Source: Paraburkholderia susongensis (GTDB taxonomy: Bacteria; Pseudomonadota; Gammaproteobacteria; Burkholderiales; Burkholderiaceae). From it: a stretch of 64,000 nucleotides of DNA. The notes under the pieces were generated by a model that did no database searches, had not been told where the DNA came from, and saw nothing but the letters and a program-made list of their open reading frames with translations. The stretch's first letter is position 1. Each line of letters starts with the position of its first letter. Both the position numbers and the translations under genes were made by a program. The stretch lies in contig NZ_FXAT01000008.1 in the NCBI RefSeq assembly GCF_900177725.1, forward strand, positions 223,505 through 287,504, written 5' to 3'. Positions 43,001-51,238 of this stretch are shown one piece after another.

Positions 43001-44642
43001 AGCCGTTGCCAGCGTAGACGAACGCCACTTTGGCGGCCGTCACGGACTGGCCGCGTGCGACGTATGCCGGCAGCGTCTGATCGGACGAATCCGCGAGCAT
43101 CAGAAGTGCGGCGCGGCCCGCTTGCAGATCCGGTGGCGCAATGACCACGCGCTGTTCAAGCCATTCACGGCGGCGCGCGGCGCTGGCTGCGAGCACTGCC
43201 CAGTCAGCGCAGTTCTGCAGGCGCGCGTGGTAGCGTGCGGCGAGTGCGGCAAGCGCAGCCGGCGAGCGCGCCGTGAGGACGAGCGGCGGCAAGACCGCGT
43301 CCGGCATGCTGGCCATGACAGGCGCTGCGGGCGCGGCTGGGCGCACCGCCTCGGCGAGCACGACGTGTGCATTGGTGCCGCCGAAGCCGAACGAGTTGAC
43401 GCCAATCGTCAGCGGCACGCCTTCGCGGCGCGAGAGCGGCGTAAAGCGATCGACGACGCGCAGGCGACCGCCTTCGAAATCGATCGCAGGATTAGGCGTT
43501 TCGAAATGGAGCGAGCGCGGCACCGCACCGTGCTTCAGACAGAGGATCGCCTTGAAGAGACCGGCCATGCCCGAGGCGGTTTCGAGGTGCCCGACGTTGG
43601 TCTTGACCGAGCCGATCAGAAGTGGATCGTCGGCCGGGCGGCCACTCGCAACCGCTTCTATCAGCGCGCGCGCCTCGATTGGGTCGCCGACTGCGGTACC
43701 CGTGCCGTGGGCTTCCAGATAGGCGAGCGAACGCGGATCGATGCCCGCTCGGCGGTAGACCGAGCGCAGCAGTTCGGCCTGCATGGTCGTCGTCGGCACA
43801 CTGATGCCGCCGTGCGAATGGCCGTTGGAGTTCACGCCCGAGCCGGCGATGACGGCGTGAATGGTGTCGCCGTCCGCGAGCGCGCGCTCGAGCGGCTTGA
43901 GCAGCACAAAAGCGCCGCCCTCGGCGCGCACATAACCGTCGCCGGTCGCGTCGAATGCGCGGCAGCGGCCGCGCGGCGACAGCATCGACGCCTTCGAGAA
44001 GCTCACGAAGCCAAACGGATGGAGCAGCAGATTGACGCCGCCCGCGAGCGCCATTTCGGTTTCGCCCGACTGCAGTGCCTGCACGGCTTGATGCAACGCG
44101 ACGATCGACGACGAGCAGGCGGTGTCCACCGACATGCTCGGGCCGCGCAGATCGAACAGATAGGAAACGCGATTGGACGCAATGCTGAGCGTGTTGCCCG
44201 TAGCCGAGTACGGATCGATCCAGTTCAGGTCGTCCATGCTGCGGTTGCCATAGTCCATGCTCGCGGCGCCGACGTACACGCCGCAGTCGCGACCACGCAT
44301 CGCGGCCGGACGCACGCCAGCGTCCTCGAACGCTTCCCATGCGAGTTCGAGCAGGAGGCGCTGTTGCGGGTCCATCTGGCTCGCCTCGCGCGGCGAAACA
44401 CCAAAGAACGCGGCATCGAAACCGGCTACGTTATCGAGTACGCCCGCCGAGAACGTGTAGCTCTTCCCCGGCTCCTTTTTGGACGGATGCTGGTAGAACG
44501 ACGTGCCGAATCGATCGGGCGGCACGACGGTCACTGCGTCGCGCTCGTCGCACAGCAGTTGCCAGAAATCTTCGGGCCCAGTTACTCCGCCGGGAAAGCG
44601 ACATGCCATCCCGATAATTGCGATTTTCCTTTCCATCTTCAT
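36987..44642 (-). CDS. wcbR: Type I highly reducing polyketide synthase, WcbR-like
   Basis: A 2551-residue megasynthase. Domains: KS about 5-430 (active Cys in VDTACSSSIVALHQA near 174, His in YLEAHGTGTAVGDPIEA and NVGHLETASGMAG); AT about 540-860 (GHSVGEIAAAWASGAL); DH about 905-1190 (His in LADHVVDGGVAFPGAG, Asp in HPALMDSGFH); degenerate methyltransferase-like about 1330-1570 (LRVLEIGATSGEV); ER about 1790-2110 (VLVHGGAGGVGIAAIQIARH); KR about 2140-2320 (LIVGGTGGLGYASARW, catalytic Tyr/Asn in GQGAYVAANSFLEAL); ACP about 2395-2465 (LDLGMDSLMGMEL, Ser loaded). No thioesterase follows. It would build a saturated or branched acyl chain iteratively. Start overlaps the sulfatase-like stop by four bases. 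Confidence 0.92.
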   Translation of the reverse strand: MKMERKIAIIGMACRFPGGVTGPEDFWQLLCDERDAVTVVPPDRFGTSFYQHPSKKEPGKSYTFSAGVLDNVAGFDAAFFGVSPREASQMDPQQRLLLELAWEAFEDAGVRPAAMRGRDCGVYVGAASMDYGNRSMDDLNWIDPYSATGNTLSIASNRVSYLFDLRGPSMSVDTACSSSIVALHQAVQALQSGETEMALAGGVNLLLHPFGFVSFSKASMLSPRGRCRAFDATGDGYVRAEGGAFVLLKPLERALADGDTIHAVIAGSGVNSNGHSHGGISVPTTTMQAELLRSVYRRAGIDPRSLAYLEAHGTGTAVGDPIEARALIEAVASGRPADDPLLIGSVKTNVGHLETASGMAGLFKAILCLKHGAVPRSLHFETPNPAIDFEGGRLRVVDRFTPLSRREGVPLTIGVNSFGFGGTNAHVVLAEAVRPAAPAAPVMASMPDAVLPPLVLTARSPAALAALAARYHARLQNCADWAVLAASAARRREWLEQRVVIAPPDLQAGRAALLMLADSSDQTLPAYVARGQSVTAAKVAFVYAGNGCQWAGMGKQLYTEDAVFRAALDEVDALWRADGSDSLVDVLRAGASAEWLAATENAQPLLFAIQVGITRALEARGIGFDAAVGHSVGEIAAAWASGALTLAEAVRVIRVRSSAQGLTRGSGKMAAAGIGEAEARELIARLGLAETVELAGTNSPEAVTLAGSLEGLEAIGASLAANGSFFQLLDLDYAFHSSRMDAIEPVVRAGLADLAPREGTKRYVSTVTGDTLSGTALDAGYWWRNIREPVRFGEALTRLADTGVRMFIEIAPHSILRHYVKQTLASLNLAGAVVPTLKRHHDSAQMLAHSMLSAVAHGAHVDLDRFVPVVSHGSHAALPTYPWQRERHWQTATIEGYNLVNRRVDHPLLGYRLHEHAFAWENQLDPQRVPMLADHVVDGGVAFPGAGYVEMALAAARVFFRTSDVAFENLEIRMPVVFQPQHAKLFRFVIDARTASFTIETRDRMTDGPWNLNVTGRLLESGSTLGVQSTADESVLARLEASPAVRGDALYASTTAIGLNYGPAFRWVRKVQVQGDDALADFEVPQALGDAQALDGWLLHPALMDSGFHPLFAVLGQAGAAPGDVRAAFVPVQIGRVDFLRGESVRRVLARVQRRSPHSIVASFEFLDANSAIVARLSACRFRRVDLTGRRHAAPARFAYVLEARPLPEGFTAAALPAPATLVGRGSARLASHEDSMQRARHLTETLPLLDVLAGLYALNALDAIDAFAQPRLPALANAPLLARLAQIVVEDGLARFEGERLVRDDAACAAMPALDALWRDVLANSPAHVAELTLLAHVGAALPRVLRDGASGAAAPAVLSPTGCSLVEQFFDASPTWSHARAMLAACAKEALAAWPRTRRLRVLEIGATSGEVLQPLDIDMPASQCEHVLAGTHQQLAALDAQAYAHVQTLLLGENEPLFTYCRDAAPFDVIVVNRMIGEQADPLAALQAIAERLAPSGIVVLADARRSRFADIVFGVAGHEVAAEAYGALAPAALQSLCERAGLKDVARYTEQGLDLEGAPTLMVARKPASVQQMQPGSADVQPWLIVQTGNDAFGPALAQELARHGCQVESTGIREAAAWLERKNTHAQIVFVAPLVRLDDASGADVMHAQQGGALALATLARELDAAGVAAQASLCVVTRGGAPFGQGAATAAQPDQASLWGLGRVMANEYPALALRLIDVACADGEALSQLVHALTHDDGEEEVLLTTQGRYVPRMLPAQTAERQIPRDESMAEQVADPVPAVLAFDMPGSLRNLEWFALPTRELNPGEVEIAPMATGLNFRDVMYSMGLLSDEAVESGFAGATIGMELSGRIVRVGADVKGWAPGDAVLGFAPASFATHVVTRASAVARKPETISFEAAATIPTTFFTAYYALCELARLRRGERVLVHGGAGGVGIAAIQIARHLGAEVFATAGTDEKREFVRLLGVNHVFDSRSLTFADDVRACTNGEGVDIVLNSLAGEAMVRGIDTLRPFGRFLELGKRDFYENSQIGLRPFRNNISYFGIDADQLMGALPELTTRLFEEVMALFANGVLHPLPYRAFPAARAEEAFRYMQQARQIGKVLVTYASGTPGPTRGAAQLALRLDPEAAYLIVGGTGGLGYASARWMIARGARHLTLASRRGELDAAKLQQLERWRAEHGVTVTVTACDVTDAAALDRLVDTIEARGTPLKGVLHSAMRIDDGLLRNIDDARMLAVLEPKVAGAWNLHRATQRCALDFFVLYSSATTYLGNPGQGAYVAANSFLEALVAHRRAAGQHAAFMAWGPIEDVGFLARNSATREALQARIGGASITSGEAMAALERALASGAAGEAVVRLDWAAIARGMPAAQARRYMALQGGATETTSDDGALLEQLRALPRAEAVALVETALRGHIARILHMSPERVVLDRSVLDLGMDSLMGMELGMAVEESFGVKLSIMAIAEGATVHTLAVRIVDMLDDESGKNALGTKGTVNDANEEIAALAERHALDEKEARALLERSRNNGSNDQDQQGDEPCQSTPAFAE

Positions 44643-46171
44643 GCCGGCATCTGCTGCAACTCGTTTCGCGAATCGGTGTCGACACCATCCGCATGCATCA
44701 TCGCGCGCTGTATCGTGGAACCGAGGGTCTCGATGCCAACGTCTCGGCGCGTGCCGATGTCACGCCCGAAATTGCGCCAAATAAAGTAATCACTGTGAGT
44801 CGGTTCTGTTTCGAGTGCATCGAATACGGAAGACATAGCAGGAACGTGATCGCCATAAAAACACAGGACCGTCGGCCGATCACGCTCGCGCAGATAACCG
44901 GTCAACCTGCCGATCATCGCGTCTGCGTTTTCCACATGCCGAAGGTACGCGGTCAGATCGCGCCAGCGCGCGTCGTCTCCGAGCGTATGCCGCGAGGTGC
45001 ATTCCCCGCGGGAAACCGTCTCCAGATGCAAAGGTCCGTGATTTTCCATCGTGATCGCAAACGCAAACAGCGGTTTGTCATCACCGGTCTGCAGGAGAGC
45101 GATGAGCTTGTCCGCCACCGCGAGATCCCCGACGTATGGCCCCACACGAGACGCATTTTCGAAATGCTCAATGTCCAGAAAGCGGTCGAAATACATGTGC
45201 GCGAATGCCCGGCGACGGCCAAAGAAGTTCGCGTGGTACGGGTGCACGGCCACCGTGTGATATCCACCGCGACTGAAATAACCCGCCAGTGACGCGCACG
45301 CCCGGCGCACGAACATGTACGGGTAAAAGCGCGCGTAACCGAGCTCAGGAGACGTCAAGCCCGTGAGCATTGCGAATTCGCTGCGCATCGTATTTGCGCC
45401 CCAGGCCGGCACCGCCAATTCGCCCTGTTCGAACGACTCGCGTTTTGCACGATCGAAATGCGCATAGGGCGCGCCAGACACGCAGTCGTCAAGCCGGCGA
45501 GCGTCGAAATACGACTCGCTCTGAACGACGATGACGTCCGGATGGACGTCTGGACGACCGGCCGAAAACGGGCTGGCACTGGCGGCGCGAGTGAACGCGC
45601 GCCATTGCGCGCCGCTCAACCCGTTGATCAAATAGGCAACGAACGCGGAGAAAAAACCGAATTGACGTTGGTCCGAAAAAGGTTGCAGCGTGAGCGGCAA
45701 GCGACGGGAAAGCGCGATGCACACGGGTAGACAAATCAACGTAACGACGGCCTCTGCACATCGCTGCCTCAATGTCGCGGGACTTTCGGCAATGAACGCC
45801 CCCACCGCAGCCGCTATGCCGATGAGCACCATGGCGAGCTTGCCAAAACCAAGAAACGGCAAATACAGCCGTGGATGCGAGAAGACCTGGCTGAAAAGGC
45901 TCAGGTCGCTGAAGACCAGCGGTTCTCGCAACGAGGCATATTTGGCGTTGCCGACGACCGCGAGCAAGCCAATCAACACGAGCGCGACGCCCGCCGAAAA
46001 TAGCGGCCGCCCCGTCAGTGCGATGCAACCCGCCGTCACGACAGCGAGCGCCGCCAGATGCAGCATCAGCGCAACTGGCGGTCGACGGAGCGACGATCTC
46101 GTGACAGCGATCGATTCAACGGCGAAGGAGCATGCGACCATCGCGGCCGCGACTGTAAAACCGGGCAGCAC
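44639..46171 (-). CDS. wcbQ: LTA-synthase/sulfatase-fold membrane transferase, WcbQ-like
   Basis: A 510-residue protein with about five N-terminal membrane helices (to about residue 165), then an alkaline-phosphatase-fold domain. Motifs are VIVVQSESYFDAR near 212 (metal Glu/Ser), GANTMRSEFAMLTGL near 258 (nucleophile Thr region), FAITMENHGPLHLET near 375 and VLCFYGDHVP near 440 (metal Asp-His). These match the LtaS/phosphoglycerol or phosphoethanolamine transferase group, with the catalytic domain outside the cytoplasmic membrane. It probably adds a phospho-group to a lipid or capsule. Start is GTG at 46171, one base after the SDR stop, with GGA upstream. Confidence 0.82.
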   Translation of the reverse strand: MLPGFTVAAAMVACSFAVESIAVTRSSLRRPPVALMLHLAALAVVTAGCIALTGRPLFSAGVALVLIGLLAVVGNAKYASLREPLVFSDLSLFSQVFSHPRLYLPFLGFGKLAMVLIGIAAAVGAFIAESPATLRQRCAEAVVTLICLPVCIALSRRLPLTLQPFSDQRQFGFFSAFVAYLINGLSGAQWRAFTRAASASPFSAGRPDVHPDVIVVQSESYFDARRLDDCVSGAPYAHFDRAKRESFEQGELAVPAWGANTMRSEFAMLTGLTSPELGYARFYPYMFVRRACASLAGYFSRGGYHTVAVHPYHANFFGRRRAFAHMYFDRFLDIEHFENASRVGPYVGDLAVADKLIALLQTGDDKPLFAFAITMENHGPLHLETVSRGECTSRHTLGDDARWRDLTAYLRHVENADAMIGRLTGYLRERDRPTVLCFYGDHVPAMSSVFDALETEPTHSDYFIWRNFGRDIGTRRDVGIETLGSTIQRAMMHADGVDTDSRNELQQMPA

Positions 46172-46172
46172 T

Positions 46173-46958
46173 TCACATATTCCGACGAGGGATCTGAAAC
46201 AGGAGACCGAGGATTGCGTCGGCGACAGTCGCTGGCAGCAGACGCAACAACTTGAGGCCGAGCGTCAAACTGAAAGGGAAAGCGATTTCCACGCGGCGCC
46301 GGGTCAGGCGTCTCTTGATAAACAAGGCGGCCTTTTCGGCGCTCCACATGAAGGGCTTGTTGCCAGGAAAAACGTCGCTCATCGCAGTTCGCACGAAGCC
46401 GGGCATCACGACTGAAATGCCGATATGGTCGCGTGCGAGAACGGGACGCACGGAATCGCAGTACGCGACGAGCGCGGCCTTGCTCACACAATAGGCCGGC
46501 GAGATTGCCATCCCCCTCAATCCAGCGAGCGAACTGACAATCGCGATCTGGCCGCGCCGCCGATTGCGCATACGCTCGATGGCAGGCAGCACCGCGTGCA
46601 AGGCACCGTAGAGATTGATATCGACGACTTCGGCAGTACGACCAGCGCCTTCCCAGTCGTCAGATGAGCGGAGCGTGCTGGCAACGCCGGCATTGGCGAT
46701 CAGCAAGTCGATTGGGTGTCGCGCGTCGAAATCGAAAATCCACGCCTCGAGCGCCGCTGCATTACGAACGTCCATGCAACCGACCATGGTTTCGGCGCCG
46801 CGCGCGCGACATTCCGCAGCGACGGCCTCAAGACGTTCAGCGTTTCTTCCGATTAATCCCAGTGTGATACCAGGCGCGCAATAACTTAAGGCCAGTGCAC
46901 GCCCGAGTCCGGCACTCCCGCCCGTGATAACGATTGCACGTGGCTCAATCGTGCTCAC
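46173..46958 (-). CDS. wcbP: Short-chain dehydrogenase/reductase, WcbP-like
   Basis: A 261-residue classical SDR starting at the GTG at 46958, which has GGGGGG a few bases upstream; the longer ORF adds 66 residues that do not look like SDR. Motifs are AIVITGGSAGLGRALALSY (NAD(P) glycine loop), LLIANAGVAS, IAIVSSLAGLRG with the catalytic Ser, and YCVSKAAL with the Tyr-x-x-x-Lys. The C-terminal hydrophobic helices (LKLLRLLPATVADAILGLLF) resemble 3-ketodihydrosphingosine reductases, suiting a role in reducing the amino ketone made by the alpha-oxoamine synthase. First gene of the lipid module. Confidence 0.85.
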   Translation of the reverse strand: MSTIEPRAIVITGGSAGLGRALALSYCAPGITLGLIGRNAERLEAVAAECRARGAETMVGCMDVRNAAALEAWIFDFDARHPIDLLIANAGVASTLRSSDDWEGAGRTAEVVDINLYGALHAVLPAIERMRNRRRGQIAIVSSLAGLRGMAISPAYCVSKAALVAYCDSVRPVLARDHIGISVVMPGFVRTAMSDVFPGNKPFMWSAEKAALFIKRRLTRRRVEIAFPFSLTLGLKLLRLLPATVADAILGLLFQIPRRNM

Positions 46959-47875
46959 TCGCCCCCCGATTTCAAGCGATGTTGTTTTTGCATGGTCTGT
47001 AAATAGAGTTATTTGCTTCTTTTGCAGCAACCGCCCGCGAAATAGGACGCGCAGACCACCATTGAAAAAATGCGAGGTCAGAGCGCCTACAACTACCGCC
47101 AACATCGATTTGCGCCGATCAAAGCTTTGAAGTCGCAAAATCCGCGCGTGCAACACCGCCCCTTCCCTTCACGGCCTCCGATCGGCGTGGGGAACAATAA
47201 ATTCAGCGCAACACGACCAGTGCAGAGCCAACAGGCGCACTGAAAGGGGTGAAATGGCAAGCCGGTAGCGTGCCGGCGCAATGATACCGCAAGAGAATTC
47301 TTTCAGGCCATTACAATTGACAATCTTTTTGAGAGTCGCACCTTCGCAACAGATGGCAATTACCAATTATTTCAAGCCCAATCGCCGCCATCGCGTGAGG
47401 AGCAAAGATTTCTTCCTGCCTTCGTCGTCTATATTAGTCTGCTGCAGAAGGCATGCACCTTCAGCTGTCCTGCTTTGCGGAATCAGGTCATTTGCAGGCT
47501 TTTTCTACTGAAAATCAATGGAGTATCTGGCCGATCCACAGGGATTATCTTTAAGGTAGCGCCTGATATTCTCTTAACCGCGCTTGCGCCGCAAACCTTT
47601 GCTATCTTCAGACGAAACGAAAAATACTTCAAATCGCGACAATTGTTGGCAGGCGAATACCTTACCGATTCAGCGGGCCGCAACTTCTTCTTGTTGACAG
47701 CGCCATCCAGTGCTCGGCAACGATCTGAACGCGTCAAATTCGCACTTGCCCGAGGGTGCCGTGCCGTTGCGCCGGTGCATGCTATAGATTCGCCGGAATG
47801 GCACCCGCTATCAAGCGAAATAGGTTAAAGCCTAATTCCTTCCTATGAGGCGCCAGCCCGTTTGCACGCAGTGAG
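46959..47875. other. 917-base region without a recognisable gene
   Basis: Both strands show only short unconvincing frames. Composition is visibly less GC-rich than the flanking genes, particularly 47280-47700. The minus-strand promoter of the wcbP-Q-R lipid module must lie here, but I cannot place a -35/-10 pair with confidence. Confidence 0.6.
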
Positions 47876-48960
47876 CTAGCGGTATGGCTGGAACACACCG
47901 CAACGACTCAGCCCGCGCCCGAGGAAGAACGCGCCTTCCTTGCGCGCGAATTCCTCCGACCAAGCGATGATCTGCGGCTCCAGTCCGAGCACGCCGTTGA
48001 GCGCAACCGGCAGGTAGCGCAGCGGCTTCAGGTACGCGGCTTCCTGTTCCACATTCACGCTGTCGCGCAGCTTGCCGAGCGTCACGGCGAGGATGAAGAG
48101 GCCAACGAACTGCGTGGTGAACGTCTTCGTCGAGGTCCCTCCGATTTCACGCCCCGCGTGCGTGGGGAACCCGAGTTCCGTGAGGCTCACCATCGCGCTC
48201 GTTGCCACGCCGCACATCGCGCGCGCGTCATGCCGAGCGACTGCGCATACTTGAGCGCAACGAGCGTGTCGGTGGTTTCGCCCGACTGCGAGATCGTCAC
48301 GACGAACGCGCGGACTAGACACCGACTCAAGATAGTGGTATTCACTCACGGTTTCGACATCGGTGCGGATCTTTGCTATCGATCCGAACCAGTACTTCGC
48401 TGTGAGACCCGCGTAATAGCTCGTGTCGCAGGCGAGAACCAGGATGCTGTCGATGTTCCTGAACACGTCGCCTTCCTCGAGGTAGCTGATAGCTCCGCAC
48501 TGCCGCGATGGCGAGCGCGTCCGAGGCGATGAAGCTCTCGCCGTCGCCATAACCCACCACGATCAGCGAACCAGCATTTGTGCCCACCATCGTATACGGC
48601 TGATGGTGTGCAAGACGCCGATCACATAGGCACCCGCGAACTTCTGCACGGCCAACAGGTCGCCTTCTAGAGGCTGTCTTCAATGATCGTGCGGCGCCTG
48701 TCCGCGCTGTCGTGGTTGCAGGTGATGGTGGGCGCGCCGATGCTCACGCCCGCATTCTCGTAGCGCAGGTAAAGCGAAAACTGGCCGCCCCGGCACGTAT
48801 GACGATGAGGCCGTTATAGAGTTGCTCAGCAAGGTTTTGCGTGAAACGCCTCCGGGTTCGACGCATTGGAGCCGGCGTGCAGCGGCCAACGGAACGGGAA
48901 TATCGAAGAGCTCCTTTACCTGCCACTTCGCCTTGTTCGGTGTGCAAGCTCATCGTACAG
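47876..48960 (-). pseudogene. glmS: Decayed glutamine-fructose-6-phosphate aminotransferase gene
   Basis: Consecutive minus-strand frames read out parts of GlmS: a segment resembling FAGAYVIGV, VVGYGDGESFIASDALAIAA, then SYLEEGDVFRNIDSIL, LACDTSYYAGLTAKYWFGSI, CGVATSAMVSLTELGF, FILAVTLGKLRDSVN and PQIIAWSEEFARKEGAFFLG. At least three frameshifts occur. Between EEGDV and FRNIDS about 50-60 residues are deleted, and the gene ends at LGRGL, losing the last roughly 150 residues. GlmS makes glucosamine-6-phosphate, the precursor of UDP-GlcNAc, so an extra copy beside a capsule cluster would make sense; this one is dead. Confidence 0.87.
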
Positions 48961-49011
48961 AGAGCTTAAGCTGCCCAACGACTCGTTCTCTATCATGAAG
49001 GTACACACATC

Positions 49012-49536
49012 ATCGTCGGCACGTACCTGAGCCCTTCGACCAACGCATTGGTGCTATGTGTCGATGAAGAGAGCCAATGCCAGGCACCGAAGCGTGCCTC
49101 ACCTTTGTTGTAGATGGGACTTGGTTACGTCGAGGATGTCACGCACGATTACGTTCGCTACGGAACAACGACGCCGTTTGCTGCTCTCAACGCTGCGACC
49201 GGCGAAGTCATTCCTCAATGCGAGCCGCGTCATCGTCGACAACTATTCGACCCACAAGCATCTGAAGGTCAAGGCATGGCCAGACTGGCTCGTTGTCACA
49301 TGCACTTCATACTGACGTGCTCAATTTGGGTCAATCAAGCCGAGCGCTGGTTCGGCTTGATCACCCAAAAAGGCAATTTGTCGGGGATCATTCGAGAGCG
49401 TGTGCGTCAATTGATTTTCAACATCCAACGGAACGTCGACCAGTACAACCTCCATAAACCGCAAAAACCATGTGAACGGCCGCCGATTCCGTCTGCGAAA
49501 AAGTCGGGTGTCTATGCACAGTTATTTGATAGATAG
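49012..49536 (+). mobile_element. IS630-family transposase relic
   Basis: Plus-strand frames give successive pieces of an IS630 DDE transposase: NALVLCVDEESQCQAP (first Asp), THDYVRYGTTTPFAALNAAT, then RVIVDNYSTHKHLKVKAW (second Asp) in another frame, and IWVNQAERWFGLITQKGNLS (Glu) with LIFNIQRNVDQYNLHKPQKP to the stop at 49536. The N-terminal helix-turn-helix half is missing and at least two frameshifts are present. I see no clear terminal inverted repeats. It separates the glmS relic from the orphan PP-loop gene. Confidence 0.82.
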
Positions 49537-49792
49537 AACATGAGTTACTATTTTCTTCCTTACTGTACGGTGAGCTTTGCGCTCTCCTTCTTGATGAGCC
49601 TGTCCAAGCCCCGCATTCCGTTGATTTCTGCGTGAGCCGTTTGACTTCCGTTCGCTTCGTCAGTATGTTTGGCTACGCTCGGCGCATCCGATTGTCTGAG
49701 GGCGTCGCCTCAGGTACATCCTCCCTCAATCGCTACCGCCCTCTTCTGTCCCATCGTTACGCCGCGCACACTATTTTCAACCACGGTTCTTT

Positions 49793-50872
49793 ATGAAATA
49801 TCTTTATCGCTCAAAGTTAAAAACAGACATATTTTTTAATAGATGTGTTTTTAAAGACCGAAATGAATTTTTTTCAGATAACTTTCATTTGTTGGCTAAG
49901 GCACAAGAAACCTTGACGTTTAACGAGTCTTTCCTGGACAAGAGCTATAGGAACACAATCGAGACACCATTCAAAGAAATATGGAGAGCAGCACCGGAAG
50001 AATATTGCGCTGACGTTCTGCCAACACGGATTCCCGCGTATTCTGGACCGTACGAGAGTTATCTGGAAGAACTGGAAAATACACTTGAGAAGGTGCTCTT
50101 GCGCATGGATCCTGCAAAGAAGTATCTGATGGCACATTCCTCGGGATCAGATAGTCGGATTATTTCTGGAACCATGGCACGCCTGAAGCGCCAAGGAAAA
50201 ATGTCGTTTGATAACGTGTTGTTTCATTGCTGGTGCAGTTTTGAGGTGAATTCTTTCCGCGAGATCATGGCCGCGAACGGCTGGACCAATGTTTCCTTTG
50301 TAGACGATAGCCAGCCTGACGTCTACAACATCGGACGGCTCGATATTCCATGCGAGGGCTGGAATCCGTATACGTATCAGCTTGACTTCTGGGGCGATCT
50401 TGATCCCAGAGAATACGTGCTACTGTCGGGTGCTCAGGAAACATATTCTGTTCCTTACGACAAATGGCTTTATGCCCGTAGCTTTTTCAATACAAGGGGG
50501 GAAAGTATTCACAGAATGGCGGATGTTTTTCAGGATGTTTTTTTCCCGTTCCTGACCCACGATATGCTGGACATCACAGTGTCTATGCCGAAGGAGTGGA
50601 AGAACATCGAGGATCCGAGGATAGGTCGAGACAAAGTCAGATCCGATCTGGTGGAGCGACTAGGGTTGATCGATATTCCTGTGCAAAAGGCGGCGTATCG
50701 ATTCAATGTGTCGCCGGAAAGAAAGACGGCAATGCTCGAGGCGTATGAAAGAAGTAAGTTCAAAAAGAAATATGGAATTCAATTAGACGAAGATGATTTG
50801 TTCAGCGATTGGAACGGTTGGAACTCATGCCTCTGGAGCTTTGCTGTCACCGTCTACGAGCCGCTGATGTGA
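49793..50872 (+). CDS. Asparagine-synthetase-like PP-loop protein without glutaminase domain
   Basis: A 359-residue protein, clearly AT-richer than the surroundings. The segment KKYLMAHSSGSDSRIISGTM near residue 110 is a PP-loop (S-G-G-x-D-S-R type), the ATP-pyrophosphatase motif of the asparagine synthetase C-terminal domain. Later segments (EYVLLSGAQETYS near 205, VFFPFLTHDMLDITVSMPKE near 245, GRDKVRSDLVERLG near 272) follow the order of AsnB-like proteins (G-x-D-E-x-F, then P-F-L-D). The N-terminal glutamine amidotransferase Cys2 domain is absent. It could amidate a carboxylate such as a uronic acid using ammonia. No SD is obvious at the ATG; the next ATG is far inside. Confidence 0.68.
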   Translation: MKYLYRSKLKTDIFFNRCVFKDRNEFFSDNFHLLAKAQETLTFNESFLDKSYRNTIETPFKEIWRAAPEEYCADVLPTRIPAYSGPYESYLEELENTLEKVLLRMDPAKKYLMAHSSGSDSRIISGTMARLKRQGKMSFDNVLFHCWCSFEVNSFREIMAANGWTNVSFVDDSQPDVYNIGRLDIPCEGWNPYTYQLDFWGDLDPREYVLLSGAQETYSVPYDKWLYARSFFNTRGESIHRMADVFQDVFFPFLTHDMLDITVSMPKEWKNIEDPRIGRDKVRSDLVERLGLIDIPVQKAAYRFNVSPERKTAMLEAYERSKFKKKYGIQLDEDDLFSDWNGWNSCLWSFAVTVYEPLM

Positions 50873-51022
50873 TGCACGGATGCGCTCACAATATCGGCAT
50901 TCCGCGTGCATTTGAAGCTGTTAATTTCAGAGACATCACGATGCTATAACGGACGCAGCAAGCCGGAATTGCACAGTACGGTTCACCGGCTACGCTGAAG
51001 CTATCTAGCCATATCTTTAAGG

Positions 51023-51220
51023 CTAGCGCGGGAGCTTTCGTTGGGTGCCTACAGTTTCACTGTGGGCACGAATCGGTATCCATCCAAAGCAGCCATACTC
51101 CCTGCACTCGCAGGGAAGCGCCACCTGCGTCTGGTTGAATAGTTCGCGACTGATACCTTCGCCCGAAACCCTGTACCACGTGATAAGTTCTTCTTTCAGC
51201 ACGAATTTTCTCTTCGGCAT
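51023..51220 (-). CDS. Small hypothetical protein
   Basis: A 65-residue peptide beginning MPKRKFVLKEELITWYRVSG and containing CECREYGCFGW, three closely spaced Cys. It starts 18 bases after the stop of the membrane-protein gene upstream and would be co-transcribed with it. No strong SD is present and no family is recognised. Codon use looks coding-like, with no rare-stop-avoidance artefact, but at this length it may be spurious. Confidence 0.4.
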   Translation of the reverse strand: MPKRKFVLKEELITWYRVSGEGISRELFNQTQVALPCECREYGCFGWIPIRAHSETVGTQRKLPR

Positions 51221-51238
51221 TACACGCATGGATTACCG

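Noticed and set aside
42096..44789. 897-residue plus-strand frame opposite the PKS KS-AT region
   Set aside because: GC-rich shadow of the PKS; composition is Arg/Ala/Gly-rich with no motif and the opposite frame has clear catalytic domains.
47281..47828. Short plus-strand frames in the gap between the glmS relic and wcbP
   Set aside because: No SD, no homology that I recognise, and low-complexity residues; treated as non-coding.
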